Positions 48,177-57,992 of a stretch of DNA of 64,000 nt are shown piece after piece; position 1 is the first letter of the stretch, and each line of letters starts with the position of its first letter. A program made the position numbers and the translations under genes. The stretch spans positions 25,426,762 through 25,490,761 of the forward strand of contig OW240921.1 in NCBI GenBank assembly GCA_933207985.1. Direction: 5' to 3'. The stretch is from Pelobates cultripes (Eukaryota; Chordata; Amphibia; Anura; Pelobatidae). The notes beneath the pieces were generated by a model. That model made no database searches and was not told where the DNA came from. It saw nothing but the letters and a program-made list of their open reading frames with translations.

Positions 48177-48900
48177 GTGTACTTACCTGAGAATTTGGCC
48201 CCCTTCTTCAAGATAGCTGCTGTGTCCAAAAATGCGCTGATTGGGATGCTACAGACTCACCTGGCTTCCAATGGAGCGGGTTCCCTGTCGGAGCTGATGG
48301 CCTGTCTTCCCCAGGAGCTGATGGGAGCGGAGCAGCAGGTAACGGAGAGTCCCTATCTGGCCAGTGGTAGGAGGCCGAGACAGTCCAGGCCTCCTACTCG
48401 CCTTTCAAGGAGTCCAGTTCGACAGAGCAGCAAAGCAGAGGTCGGGACGAGCAGGAGGCAGTCGGCACTCGGCAGCGGAGTGGTGAGCAGAGGATCCCTG
48501 GCTTCCAGAAGGCGGCCTTGTGCTGTGATGTGGGCTGGGAGTTGGGCCCAAGATGGCGGAGCGTGGGAAGAGTGCTCTTGGAGTCCCCCTTCTTTTCCGG
48601 CTCGGGCTTGGAGTCGACGGACGTGACACGTGGCGCGTACGAAACGGTTGAACGTTGCCGAGTGCTGGCGTCACAAGCCCCACCATCTTGGACCGCGGAA
48701 GTGGACGCATTTCAGCGATCTGAGCCCTGGGAGAGCCGGGAAAGGGCTGAAGATAGTGACCGGAGGCCATTCCAGTGCAGGAGGGCTGGTGCCCAGCTGC
48801 AAGGAGAGGTGGAAGCAGGATGGAGTCGGGGTGCGGTGCATGCAAAGAGTCCAGCATCCCTGAGACACGGCAGCCGGCATAGTGGGCGGCTGCCAGAAGA
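48177..48900 (+). pseudogene. Possible Ngaro ORF1 remnant
   Basis: The plus strand is open for 149 codons from 48177 and GC-rich beyond. The peptide becomes arginine/serine-rich (GRRPRQSRPPTRLSRSP), which would suit a nucleic-acid-binding Gag-like ORF1. It follows A1 directly, where ORF1 is expected. I recognise no defined domain, so the call rests on position and composition. Confidence 0.4.
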
Positions 48901-48909
48901 ATCTGCTTC

Positions 48910-49032
48910 GGAGAGAACGGAGGGAGACCAGGTAGCTGCCCGCCGAGCCCAAGGTAAGTTTGAAACATCTCTGACGACGTGGCTGTTTTGTATGAGTGCA
49001 GCCACGCCGGCAGAGATGCTGGGAGCCGTGAC
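48910..49032 (-). repeat. gypsy 3' LTR, truncated
   Basis: On the minus strand CACGGCTCCCAGCATCTCTG, GCGTGGCTGCACTCATAC, AGCCACGTCGTCAGAGATGT and GGGCAGCTACCTGGTCTCCC match the start of the 5' LTR. Similarity ends after about 120 bp (near GAACGGAG), so the rest of the LTR is missing or replaced. Confidence 0.75.
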
Positions 49033-49059
49033 CGTAATCCCCACTTGAAGACCACCCAC

Positions 49060-49260
49060 CGGGTGGGCAGGACCAGGCTTAAGGGGAAACCTGGCATGGA
49101 AGGAACGGATTTTGCGGCCCGCATGTACACCTGAAGCAGAAACCCAAGAATGATCGGCAGGCCCATAACCCTTCCAGTCAACGAAATACTGTAAAGACCC
49201 TTGAGAAAACCTGGAGTCAATAATAGAGGAGACTTTGTACTCCTCCTGTCCAGAAACAAC
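49060..49260 (-). pseudogene. gypsy chromodomain
   Basis: EYKVSSIIDSRFSQGSLQYF followed by VDWKGYGPADHSWVSA and KIRSFHARFPLKPGP is a chromodomain at the integrase C-terminus. Such domains direct chromovirus integration to marked chromatin. The WKGY core is intact. Confidence 0.88.
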
Positions 49261-49439
49261 CAAACGAGAGGGAGGGACAGAAGGTGGTATACCTGTTACA
49301 TATAAGATGCCTAAGTAGGGATACATGGAACATATTAGGAATACGCAGAGAGGTGGGGAGAGCCAGAGAATAAGACACAGAATTAATCTTACAAATAATT
49401 CAAAAGGCACCAATAAACCTGGGTGCAAACTTCATGCTA

Positions 49440-50160
49440 GGGACTTTGAGTTTAATATTCTGTGTGGAGAGCCATACCCTGTCACCCACCTGGTAAACAG
49501 AGTTGGCACCTAGCCTTCTATCAGCATGCAGTTTGAAATGAGCTGTAGCTGTTTCTAAAGCTGTGTGGACCTTAGTCCAAGTCTCACGAATACATGTGAG
49601 ATGGTCATCCAGTGCGGGAATAGCAGTGTCAGAAAATACTGCAGGGAGGATAGTAGGATGACGGCCGTAGTTAACAAAAAATGGACTATGTCAAGATCAG
49701 TCATGGGTAGCATCATTTCTGGTGAATTTGGCCCACGGTAACAAATCAGACCAGTTCTCCTGAGCGCCATAAATAAAACATCTCAAATATCGTTCCAATG
49801 ATTGGTTGTTTCGCTCAGCCACACCATTGGTTTGAGGATGGTAAGAAGAAGAAGAAAACAATAATTCAATACCCAACTGTTTAGAAAATGCTCTCAAAAT
49901 CGTGACACAAATTGGGAAACCCTGTCTGACACAATATTTAGCGGAATACCATGTAATCTGACTATTTTGCGTATAAATATATAAGCCAGCTCTTGCGAAA
50001 AGGGTTTTAGAAATTTAGAAATCGGTAGTTCCACAATAAAGTCCATAGACAAATGAGACCATGGAATACTGGGTATAGGAAGCGGTTGTAATAGCCCACA
50101 AGGTAGTTTATGGGGAACCTTAGAAACCACACAAATAGTACATGCCTCCACATACTCTCT
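49440..50160 (-). pseudogene. gypsy integrase remnant
   Basis: The minus strand shows CTICVVSKVPHK, IPWSHLSMDFIVELP, then a deletion of the region with the middle of the core, IVRLHGIPLNIVSDRVSQFV, and after a stop FSKQLGIELLFSSSSYHPQT, NGVAERNNQSLERYLRC and WAKFTRND. YHPQTNG-AER-N is the integrase core landmark. Confidence 0.9.
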
Positions 50161-50963
50161 GATGTTTCTAAGAGAAGGCCACCAAAATGACCTAGAGACA
50201 GTGGATGACCAGCTGTCACATAATCGTGAAACACTCTTAGTACCTCCTCTCTTTCCAGTAACGGAATAAATAATCTATCTTGAGGTTTATCACTAGGTGC
50301 CTGGGTCTGAGCTGCCATTATAGCACAAAGAAGAGGAGAAGACAAGGAAAGAACCGTAGAGGCAATGATACATTCAGGTGGTATGATGGGAGAGGTTTCT
50401 TGTTCTTGTTCCGCCTCTAGGTCAAATTGCCTAGATAGATCGTCCGCCTTAACGTTCTTAGGACCAGGCCTGTGCGTAATGATAACGTTACATCGTGACA
50501 ATCTAGCTTGTCTAGAAGACAGCCTTTTAGCATTTCCAATGTATGCCAAGATTTTGTGATCAGTTATGATCAGGAGAGGGTCCTTGGAACCTTCTAAAAG
50601 ATGTCGCCATTCTTTCAGAGCTAGGATAATGGCTAACAATTTCCTGTTACCAATATCATAGTTGCATTCCACTGTCGACAACCTTCTAGAAAAGAACCCA
50701 CAAGGATGCAAAGGGGTATCCTGACTCTCCCTCTGAGAAAGGACAGCCCCGACCCCTGTCTCAAGAGCATCTACCTCTAGTATGAAGGGTTTGCTAGTGT
50801 CAGGGTATACAAATATGTCAGCAAAAGCTAATAATATCTTAAGTAGCTCAAAAGCTTCTTTAGCTTCTTTAGACCATATATTACAGTCAACCCCCTTTCG
50901 CGTCATATTGATGGTGGGTGCTGTTACAGTAGAGAAACCTTTGATGAATCTCATATAATAATT
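50150..50963 (-). pseudogene. gypsy RT end and RNase H remnant
   Basis: After the insertion the frame continues NYYMRFIKGFSTVTAPT, WSKEAKEAFELLK, then RNase H blocks PFILEVDALETGVGAVLSQ, LLAIILALKEWRHLLEGS, IITDHKILAYI and ADDLSRQ. Catalytic acidic positions D (EVDA) and D (TDHK) are present. Confidence 0.9.
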
Positions 50964-51480
50964 CAAATACAAAAAGAAAAGTCCTGCGCTCACTCCCATC
51001 ACTCCTGGGCGGCTGCAATGACCACAGTACACATCAGCTAATACATATAGTAAAAACCAAAGAAAAAAGTTACCTGCGCTCTCTCCTTAATCCCTATGTA
51101 TATTTAAACAAATGGAGGTCATTTAGTTACTCCAATGGCCACTGGAGGGAATGCCCGCCTACCAACGTCAAGGCAGACCCCCCTAGATGGGTCCTACTCT
51201 GACCCTTTACCTTGCTTCCTTGAGCTTCTGGCAAAAATATCTCTAATGAGACAAAAAGGGGTATTTTTTATATACATCCCTATATACTTGTTAACCCTTA
51301 ATAGGGAACACATGGGATGGGTGGCAGCATTGTAACCTAGTTGTGTGATACAAAAAGTGAATACAAATACAAAAAGAAAAGTCCTGCGCTCACTCCCATC
51401 ACTCCTGGGCGGCTGCAATGACTACAGTACACATCAGCCCCAATATATAGCAAAAACCAAAGAAAAATAATAATATAATA
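50964..51480. mobile_element. 517-bp insertion with terminal direct repeats and 11-bp target duplication
   Basis: It is flanked by ATATAATAATT at 50953-50963 and 51481-51491. Each end carries a direct repeat of about 115 bp (AAAAGTCCTGCGCTCACTCC, CATCACTCCTGGGCGGCTGC, ACAGTACACATCAGC, AAAACCAAAGAAAAA) around a unique middle of about 290 bp. It has no coding capacity and no TG...CA ends. The family is not recognised. Confidence 0.85.
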
Positions 51481-51491
51481 ATATAATAATT

Positions 51492-51934
51492 TGCAAACCC
51501 AATGAATCTTTGAATGGCTTTTAACCCATTGGGTAATGGCCAGTGTAAAACAGCTTCCAGTTTACGTGGGTCCATCTGAAAACCAGAGGCCGAAATATTA
51601 TAGCCCAATAACTGAACTTCCGTCTGGTCAAATAGACATTTGTCAAGTTTGCAACATAGTCCGTTTTTTTAGCAAAGTTTGCAACACTTGTTTAACATGC
51701 CCATGATGAGTCTGGATATTGGGGGAATAAATAAGTATATCATCCAGATATGCCAATACAAAAGTATAAATGTAGTCTCCAAGAACATCATTAATAAGAT
51801 CTTGAAATACGGCTGCAGCATTGCATAAGCTGCAGGGCATGACAAGATACAAATTTCTCGTGTTAAATGCAGTTCTCCATTCATGTCCCTCCTTAATTCT
51901 TACCAAATTATAAGCACTCATAAGATCGAGTTTG
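51492..51934 (-). pseudogene. gypsy reverse transcriptase, central part
   Basis: The frame resumes at [32 protein letters not shown], then the catalytic [10 protein letters not shown] near 51740, and later GFQMDPRKLEAVLHWPLPNG and IGFANYY, where the 517-bp element is inserted. A frameshift lies near 51640. Confidence 0.9.
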
Positions 51935-53099
51935 TGTTACAAAAGACTGGGAATCACTATGTTGCTGTTTTAACTCTCCGAGTGATACAGTTTGCCACTG
52001 CATAAGTTAAGCAGAAAACCACACGAATGGATTATGCGAACCCTTATGAAGGCTCCATTCGTGGTACGAACGGGGGACCCCCCACAAACTGGCGTGTGCC
52101 GCCACTTAACCCCGTCACCCGACAAACTACCGAACGGTCGACCACCCGGCCCCGGAGTGTGGCAGCCATTAAACCACCCAGGTGCCTGCGGTTTGCGGTT
52201 AACCACAACGTAATTGGTAGGCCTGGAGGCATCGACGTTCGCACCCAAAGTACCGAAGGGAAAATACCGAACTATCAACCGAACGACGACCCCCTACAGC
52301 GGGTCGTGCGGCGCTGGTTAACTTGTGGTTTTTGCGGTTAACCGCAGGTCAAGTACCCTGCTCCCAGGTGGTCCTCATTCCCTTACCGAACGAGCCCACT
52401 ACCAGCCAGACAGCGGGACTTCGCATGAACTGATACCGAGTTTAGTTCCACGAATTAGACACGAAGTCCCGCTGCTCGCTAAAACCGCAGAAAACATGGC
52501 CGCCAACAAAGACTAATAATCCCAAAATGCCGAACGGACTTCATACGGCAGAAACAGTACATTCTGTTCGTGGGATTAGAGCGCCATTCGCATGTTTTAT
52601 TTACACGAACGTGAGCCTTCAGATGAATGGTAGAATGCGGGGTTTGTCTTTATTAATGTAAAAGTTATGGATTTTTATGCAGTTTTCTGGGACATAATAA
52701 AACGTGGTCTTTGGTGCGCTTGGAGATAATTAGATTGTATAACCGTTGGCCTCATTATCTTTAAGCTGGGCGGGTACTAATTCAAATGATACACTGTATT
52801 GTGATTGGATATGTGTCTGTACTGTACCTGTATTCCATCAGGTCCACAGGGGGCTGTCCTTGGACCTGAGGAATCACATAAATTGCCATGCTATGTGCCA
52901 GTAAAGCCAGTTCGTTTTGACCCTCAACTTGCAGCCTCGACTCATGTTGTAGGGATCCGGGATATTGATGCTTATATCGTGCTTGGGGATATTCTACATT
53001 TGCAGTTTACTACCGAAAGACCTCCGTTCGACTCTCTGCAGCGGGAACCAGGACATCCAAGCGATCAACCCTCCTGCTAGACCGGGGGCAATCGTAACA
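51935..53099 (+). mobile_element. Solo LTR (1165 bp) with perfect 5-bp target duplication
   Basis: The segment begins TGTTACAAAAGACTGGGAA and ends CAATCGTAACA, with GTTTG on both sides (51930-51934 and 53100-53104). Removing it and one GTTTG restores the gypsy reading VFTKLDL across the join. TG...CA ends and a 5-bp duplication fit an LTR. Plus orientation is suggested only by AATAAA near 52694. An open frame at 52805-53080 has no recognisable similarity. The family is unknown. Confidence 0.87.
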
Positions 53100-53104
53100 G
53101 TTTG

Positions 53105-53415
53105 GTAAACACCTAAGCGCCCTGGAGTCTGTCAAATAATTCCAAGATAAAGGGAATGGGAAAAGCTGTTTTAATGGTGATCTTGTTCAATGCCCTATAA
53201 TCAATACATGGCTGTAACTCTCCTCCTTTCTTAATAACAAAAATGAATCCTGCAGGAGAAGAAGATTAACATATGTGGCCTTTTAGTAGAGACTCTTTAA
53301 TGTATTCTTCCATAACTCTACTTTCCTGTGCTGACAAGGTATATACTCCTACTTTAAGGGGTATAGTGCCGGGTAACAGATCTATGGAGCAATGATAGGA
53401 TCTATGAGGGGGTAG
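53105..53415 (-). pseudogene. gypsy reverse transcriptase, N-terminal part
   Basis: The minus strand reads LLPGTIPLK, VYTLSAQESRVMEEYIKESL, KGHI, a stop, then [27 protein letters not shown] and PIPFI, ending VFTKL where the 1165-bp LTR is inserted. These are the conserved first blocks of Ty3/gypsy reverse transcriptase. Confidence 0.88.
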
Positions 53416-54229
53416 TCAATCAGTGTGACTTTTATTAAATACTTCTTTAACCTCCCTATAATGCACAGGCATTTCGGTCGACTGAGGTATAGGACTAGGT
53501 AGATTAACGATACCCACTCTCTTAGTAATAGGTGACATACAGCTCTCTTTACATTCTTTACCCCATTCCAGTATCTCCCCTTTAGTCAAATCAACATGGG
53601 GGTTATGCTTAACAAGCAATGGGAATCCAAGTATAATGGGACAAGAAGGGGAAGCGATTATCTGAAATGTGATGAGTTCTTTGTGTAACACTCCTATCGT
53701 GGTAGTGATAGGTAGTGTTTCGTGGGTAATTAAAGGCTGCGAGAGTGGTCTTCCATCAATGGTCTCGACAGCCAGAGGTGATGATCTCTCCTTGATGGGT
53801 AGGAGTTGTTTACTGGCAAATTGCCGATAAATAAAGTTTTCTCCAGCGCCTGAGTCAATCAGGGCGTTACACGTAAAACTTATCTTATCAATTTGAACAG
53901 TAATACTAAGGAGAAATCTACATTGGGTAGTACCAGGGGACATATACATCACATCTAAGGCCGGTCCCCTGATGGTTCTTAGGTGCGTAAGTTTTCCGGA
54001 GTTATGGGACAAGCATTTCTTATGTGTCTTGTCACAGTATAAACAGAGGCCCTGTTTTCTCCTAAACTGTTTCTCTGCCTCTGACAGTCTCATAACCATT
54101 AACTGCATAGGTTCAGACTGTACAGAAAGGCCAGGGAGAATGGGATTGGAGAAGCGAGGTGCCAGTGACATATTCATCCACCTGGTTCTATTTCTAGTCC
54201 TCTCCCTGTTACGTGATGTATTCATTTAA
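53416..54229 (-). pseudogene. gypsy nucleocapsid and aspartic protease remnant
   Basis: A 269-codon open minus-strand frame. It contains FRRKQGLCLYCDKTHKKC, a zinc knuckle whose spacing has decayed, then the protease active site ALIDSGAGENFI (DSG), and EWGKECKESC before the reverse transcriptase. It is the least damaged part of the element. Confidence 0.88.
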
Positions 54230-54850
54230 CCTCCCTGGTAGTTCTTTGGCTGAAATTTCGTCAAAGATAGCTTCGGATAAACCTTCTGCAAATGTAGTGA
54301 TTAATCCGTTATTAGTCTAGTCTACCTCAGAAGCCAGGGTGTGGAATTCTATGACATAATCTGAGACAGACTGGTTCCCTTGTTTAATACACATTCAAGC
54401 AGTGTAAGCGTTATTTTCCCTTCCTCATGGTTCAAATGTTAATTTGAATTCCGCAAGGAATTCTTGGTAATTATGGGCAATAGTCCTATCACTCTCCCAT
54501 AATGGGTTGGCCCAAGCTAAGGCTTTACCTTTCAGTTGGTTCATTAAGTACCCAATTTTAGCTCTCCATGGGGAAGGACCCAGGTGAGGCTTCAAAATCT
54601 GATTAAGGAATCCCCGACATTCTTGAGTCTTATCTTCAAAATGTGAGGGTGGAGATAGGAGGTGCCTTATATACTATAGGTGTAGGTACAGTAGGCGGAG
54701 GTGTAACTGCCTGAGGAACTTCAGGCTGTAAATGAGTCGTACGTATTAGGAGCTCATTGAAAGCCTGGGCAAATTGATCCATACGGTGATCATTTTCCTC
54801 TAGCTTTCTCTTGCAAGCTGCTATGTGCTGACACAAATCTGCAGGATCTA
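54230..54850 (-). pseudogene. gypsy gag remnant
   Basis: Minus-strand frames give ACKRKLEENDHRMDQFAQAF at the start, then PHLGPSPWRAKIGYLMNQLK and GKALAWANPLWESDRT, the recognisable capsid segment of frog-type gypsy Gag. Several frame changes and stops interrupt it. Confidence 0.82.
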
Positions 54851-54864
54851 TGGAAATATCGTAA

Positions 54865-55414
54865 TGTCAGGATTATAGTTGATCCAGCATGCAGAATAGT
54901 ATCACACCTAGGACTAAGGATAACGTCTAACCGGACCTTAGAATGGCCAGACTTAAAGTACCGCAGAATAATCAAAATACTTGCCGAGGTCAGGGACACA
55001 GAATGAGACACAACGATGAGGAAAGCAGAAGTCAAGGATACCAGAAATCAGGGAAGTCAAAATGAAGCCAAAGTCAAATACGCAATCAGGAACACACTCT
55101 CAAATAACTCACGGATAACCAGCTAGTGGAAACCACGACAGGGCAATGGCAAAAAGGTAATTTGGGCCTAAATAACCCTCTTTGTGCTGTAATTGGCTGT
55201 CTCTGACCTCTGACCCCAAAGCGTGTCGGCGCCATCTTTTTCAATCAAGTTTCTTATAAAAGCCTGATCCGCAGCGGCAGGCGTTCCAAAGAACGGAATG
55301 GAGGGAGACCGGGTAGCTGCCCACCGAGTCCAAGATAAGTATGAAACATCTCTGACGGCGTGGCTGCTTAGTTTGAGTGCAGCCACGCTGGAAGAGATGC
55401 CGGGAGCCGTCACA
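54865..55414 (-). repeat. gypsy 5' LTR
   Basis: On the minus strand it runs from TGTGACGGCTCCCGGCATCT to GATCAACTATAATCCTGACA, giving TG...CA ends and about 550 bp. TTTTATAAGAAAC near 55250 is a TATA-like box. Its first 120 bases match the sequence at 48910-49032. Confidence 0.8.
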
Positions 55415-55485
55415 ATGGCCAAGCTGCGGGCTGACATGAGTGCCTTCCTGGGTAAGTACAATGGGCGGTGATGCTCGTTGCTGGA

Positions 55486-55910
55486 AGCAGTATCAATTCA
55501 GAGTTGGACCTCTTCATGGATGCCTCAGGGTCTGTAGGGTTTGGGGCCTTTTTTCGGGGTAAGTGGTGTGCAGCAGCTAGGCCTTTGGAATGGCGCGAGT
55601 TAGACATTATGCATAACCTAAAATTTTTGGTACTTTTTCCCATATTGGTGGCTCTGGCATTATGTGGAGAGGATCTTCAGGATCAGGTGGTGGTCTTTCA
55701 CACGGACAATATGAGTGTTGTCCATGTGATTAACCGATCGTCGTCTGCATCTCCTCCAGTTCTGGCTCTCTTGTGACATCTGGTGCTGCTAAGCTTAAGG
55801 TTTAATGTGTGGATGAAGGCACGGCATGTCCCAGGGGAGTTGAACGTAGTGGCTAACTCTCTTTCTCGGTTTCAGTGGGATCGTTTTCGGGAATCGGCTC
55901 TGCGAGGGTC
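55486..55910 (+). pseudogene. Ngaro RNase H remnant
   Basis: The plus strand reads LDLFMDASGSVGFGAFFRGK, ELDIMHNLKFLVLFPILVA, VVFHTDNMSVVHVINRSSS, a TGA where CGA is expected, then LRFNVWMKARHVPGELNVVA and NSLSRFQWDRFRE. DASG, HTDNMSVV and VPGxxNxxANxLSRFQ are RNase H landmarks of Ngaro/DIRS elements. The stop is consistent with CpG decay of an arginine codon. Confidence 0.88.
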
Positions 55911-56079
55911 TTCTCTGCCCTTCCTACTTATGGGACCTAGTTTTGGAGGCTTGATGTCCTTGGTGTCGGACTCGTTGTCTGCCTTTACATGGAAGGCATA
56001 CAGGTAGGTATGGTCAGTTTGGTTGTCTTTCGTGGATGGGTCGGTGCTGCTGTCGTCTTAGACGGCCCGGTTTGAGGTT

Positions 56080-56590
56080 ACGTTGAAGTATTTAAATAGG
56101 TTACTCGAGCAGGGTCACTCTTGCGCAGTGGCAGAAAGAGCTTTGTCTGCTTTTATTCCAGGTTGCGTTCATTTTTTCTGAGCTTTGCGAGTGGGGGAGT
56201 TAGTAGTCCCTAATCGCCGTTTGGTTGCTCCGTTATTGTTATCGGATGTACGTTGGTCTGATAGTTTTGTGGACTTAGAAATGCGTAGGTCAAAGACTGA
56301 TCAGAACGGTAGGTGTATTTGGCTCTGGGTGGGTAATACTGGGGTGAATTTTTCCCTGTACGGTTGTTTCATAGTTTTATGGCGGTTCAGCCGTCGGCAG
56401 TCTCGCTATTGGTACACGCAGATGGTTCCCCACTTACGCAGTTTGAGTTCACTTCTGTGCTCAGGAAAGCGTTGGTGTCTTGTGGTAGAGATCCTACCGG
56501 TTTCTCCCCTGCAATGCAAGCTAGCGCCTTGGGTTTTGCGGGTTTCGGAGGTGCAGCATCTAGGCAGATAGTCATCCAGGAGATATCAGC
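56080..56590 (+). pseudogene. Ngaro tyrosine recombinase remnant
   Basis: From 56185 the strand reads MRVGELVVPNRRLVAPLLL, DVRWSDSFVDLEMRRSKTDQ, NGRCIWLWVGNTG, then in a second frame AVSLLVHADGSPLTQFEFTS and VLRKALVSCGRDP. R-x-GEL is the first catalytic arginine block and RRSKTDQ the following lysine region. The H-x-x-R block appears decayed (GFAGFGGAAS). Inactive. Confidence 0.87.
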
Positions 56591-56639
56591 TGTACGTCCC
56601 GAATCATTTGTTGTAATTTGTTTCAGGGTGTGCTCCCCG

Positions 56640-57190
56640 CTATATATGGATATTTGCACATTTGTTTATCTATTGGGCAGCTCGATTCGCAGAGTGGCCC
56701 TCCTATGGACGGAACATAGGGATTCCAGCCGAGTTAGCGTATTCGGGGATTGTCATTAAAGCAAGTTTACCTGGAGTGCGTTGTCCTTAGCAGGTTCGTG
56801 TCAGGGGCTGTCACCATTTTGATCCATGTGGTAATGATTTAGGTAGGGTTAGGACCGTGGATTTAGTGCACTCTGTAAAGCATGGCTTGGTGCAGTGCTT
56901 GACATTGTTTTCTGAGTGAACTTTGATATGGTACGAGATTGTTCACCGTCCATGCTGGCAAGCCTTGTCGCATGCCAGGGGTTTGGAACGGAACAGACGC
57001 AAATTCAATGTCACTATTTCTAGATTTGTGCGTTGACTTGGTGGTGTATCGGTACGACATGTGGAGCTGGAGGGGGACAATTGCGCTTTAATCGTTGCCC
57101 TTATCCAATACTAAGGCGTCATGTCATTATTGGGGGGTAACGGGAATGTAATTTTGGCAGCAGTCAAGGTTTCCCCTGGACTATAAGGAA
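56640..57190 (+). pseudogene. Ngaro SGNH-hydrolase domain remnant
   Basis: The strand reads WIFAHLFIYWAARFAEWPSY, GRNIGIPAELAY, then with one base missing IHV-GNDLGRVRTVDLVHSV, WYEIVHRPCW, SHARGLERNRRKFNVTISRF, VELEGDNCALI, and a final GVMSLLGG. These follow the SGNH fold: GxS block, GND block and a final D-G-V-H block. The nucleophile block is AHLF instead of GHSF, and the terminal block is GVMS instead of GVHLS, so catalytic residues are lost. Some Ngaro elements carry this domain after the recombinase; its role is unproven. Confidence 0.75.
57095..57165 (+). repeat. Ngaro split repeat B1
   Basis: CGTTGCCCTTATCCAATACT, GTCATGTCATTATT, GGGGTAACGG and CAGCAGTCA recur at 57993-58060 (B2). B1 overlaps the end of the SGNH coding remnant. 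Confidence 0.85.
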
Positions 57191-57310
57191 GGGGAGGCAT
57201 GATAGAGAGGGATACAATGTTGCAGAGATGGGATGGTATAAGAAGGGGTGTAGAGGGGATGGTACTCACCATTCGCAGAAGGAAAGGCTAGAACAGGTTT
57301 TTCCCTCCCT
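57175..57310 (+). repeat. Ngaro split repeat A2
   Basis: CCTGGACTATAAGGAAGGGG through CATTCGCAGAAGGAAAGGCT to TTTTTCCCT repeats A1 at 47960-48130. It lies directly after B1. Confidence 0.87.
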
Positions 57311-57387
57311 CCCTACCCTGTTATGCAGGTTGGTGTTTTTTCTGTGTTGTTGGTTTGTGTTCTCTTTTTGTCACAGCTGAGGCAGAG

Positions 57388-57793
57388 TAGAGATGTCGCG
57401 AACCGTCCGCGAACGGTTCGCCACGAGCTGTTCGTGGCGAACTTCGGTCAGCTGACACGTCCCGGCCAAGCTCCAGCAGACCCTCCCTCCCAGACCCTCC
57501 TACTTCCTGGACAGCATCCATGTTGAAACACCGCCAGAATTATCACCACCTGTCGGCTGTTGGGGTGACTACCCAGAAGACAGATAAAACCGTATATTTC
57601 CAGAGTTCGTACACCCTGCCTTCTGCAACCAGCCCTAGCAGGCAGCGACTCCCTAAAGCCTTGGATGTTGAAACATGGATGCTGTCCAGGAAGTAGGAGG
57701 GTCTGGGAGGGAGGGTCTGCTGGAGATTGGCCGGGACGTGTCAGCTGACCGGAGTTCGCGGCGAACCGTGGCAGACGGTTCGCGACATCTCTA
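57388..57793. mobile_element. hAT-type MITE with 8-bp target duplication, carrying an inverted copy of flanking sequence
   Basis: The ends are TAGAGATGTCGCGAAC on the left and GTTCGCGACATCTCTA on the right. Flanks are AGGCAGAG (57380-57387) and AGGCAAAG (57794-57801), one mismatch. Long inverted arms at 57388-57526 and 57664-57793 surround a 137-bp middle (57527-57663) that is the reverse complement of 57831-57967, just outside the MITE. Confidence 0.88.
57527..57663. repeat. Inverted copy of 57831-57967
   Basis: CACCGCCAGAATTATCACCA through CTGTCGGCTGTTGGGG and TCGTACACCCTGCCTTCTGC to ACTCCCTAAAGCCTTG is the reverse complement of 57831-57967 with a few changes. Confidence 0.9.
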
Positions 57794-57992
57794 AGGCAAA
57801 GTTCTTGGCCAGCGCAAGTAATTCACAAGACAAGGCTTTAGGGAGTCGCTGCCTGTTAGGGCTGATTGCAGAAGGCAGGGTGTACAAACTCTGGAAATAT
57901 ACGGTTTTCTGTCTTCTGGGTAGTCACCCCAACAGCCGACAGGTGGTGATAATTCTGGCGGTGTTTAAAGTTAAATCAAATAAAGCTCTGGC

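Larger units (their letters stand above)
48910..55414 (-). mobile_element. Ty3/gypsy LTR retrotransposon (chromovirus), disrupted
   Basis: Minus-strand order from high to low coordinates: 5' LTR (54865-55414), gag, degenerate zinc knuckle and protease, reverse transcriptase, RNase H, integrase, chromodomain and a truncated 3' LTR (about 48910-49032). The chromodomain after integrase places it among chromoviruses. A 1165-bp LTR (51935-53099) and a 517-bp element (50964-51480) interrupt the reverse transcriptase. Stops, frameshifts and an integrase deletion show it is inactive. It sits inside the Ngaro copy in opposite orientation. Confidence 0.92.

Noticed and set aside
48405..49259. 284-codon minus-strand frame
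   Set aside because: Past the chromodomain end it reads antisense through the GC-rich possible Ngaro ORF1; no recognised domain of its own.
52805..53080. 91-codon open frame in the 1165-bp LTR
   Set aside because: No recognisable domain, no partner exon, and it lies within an LTR next to its end.
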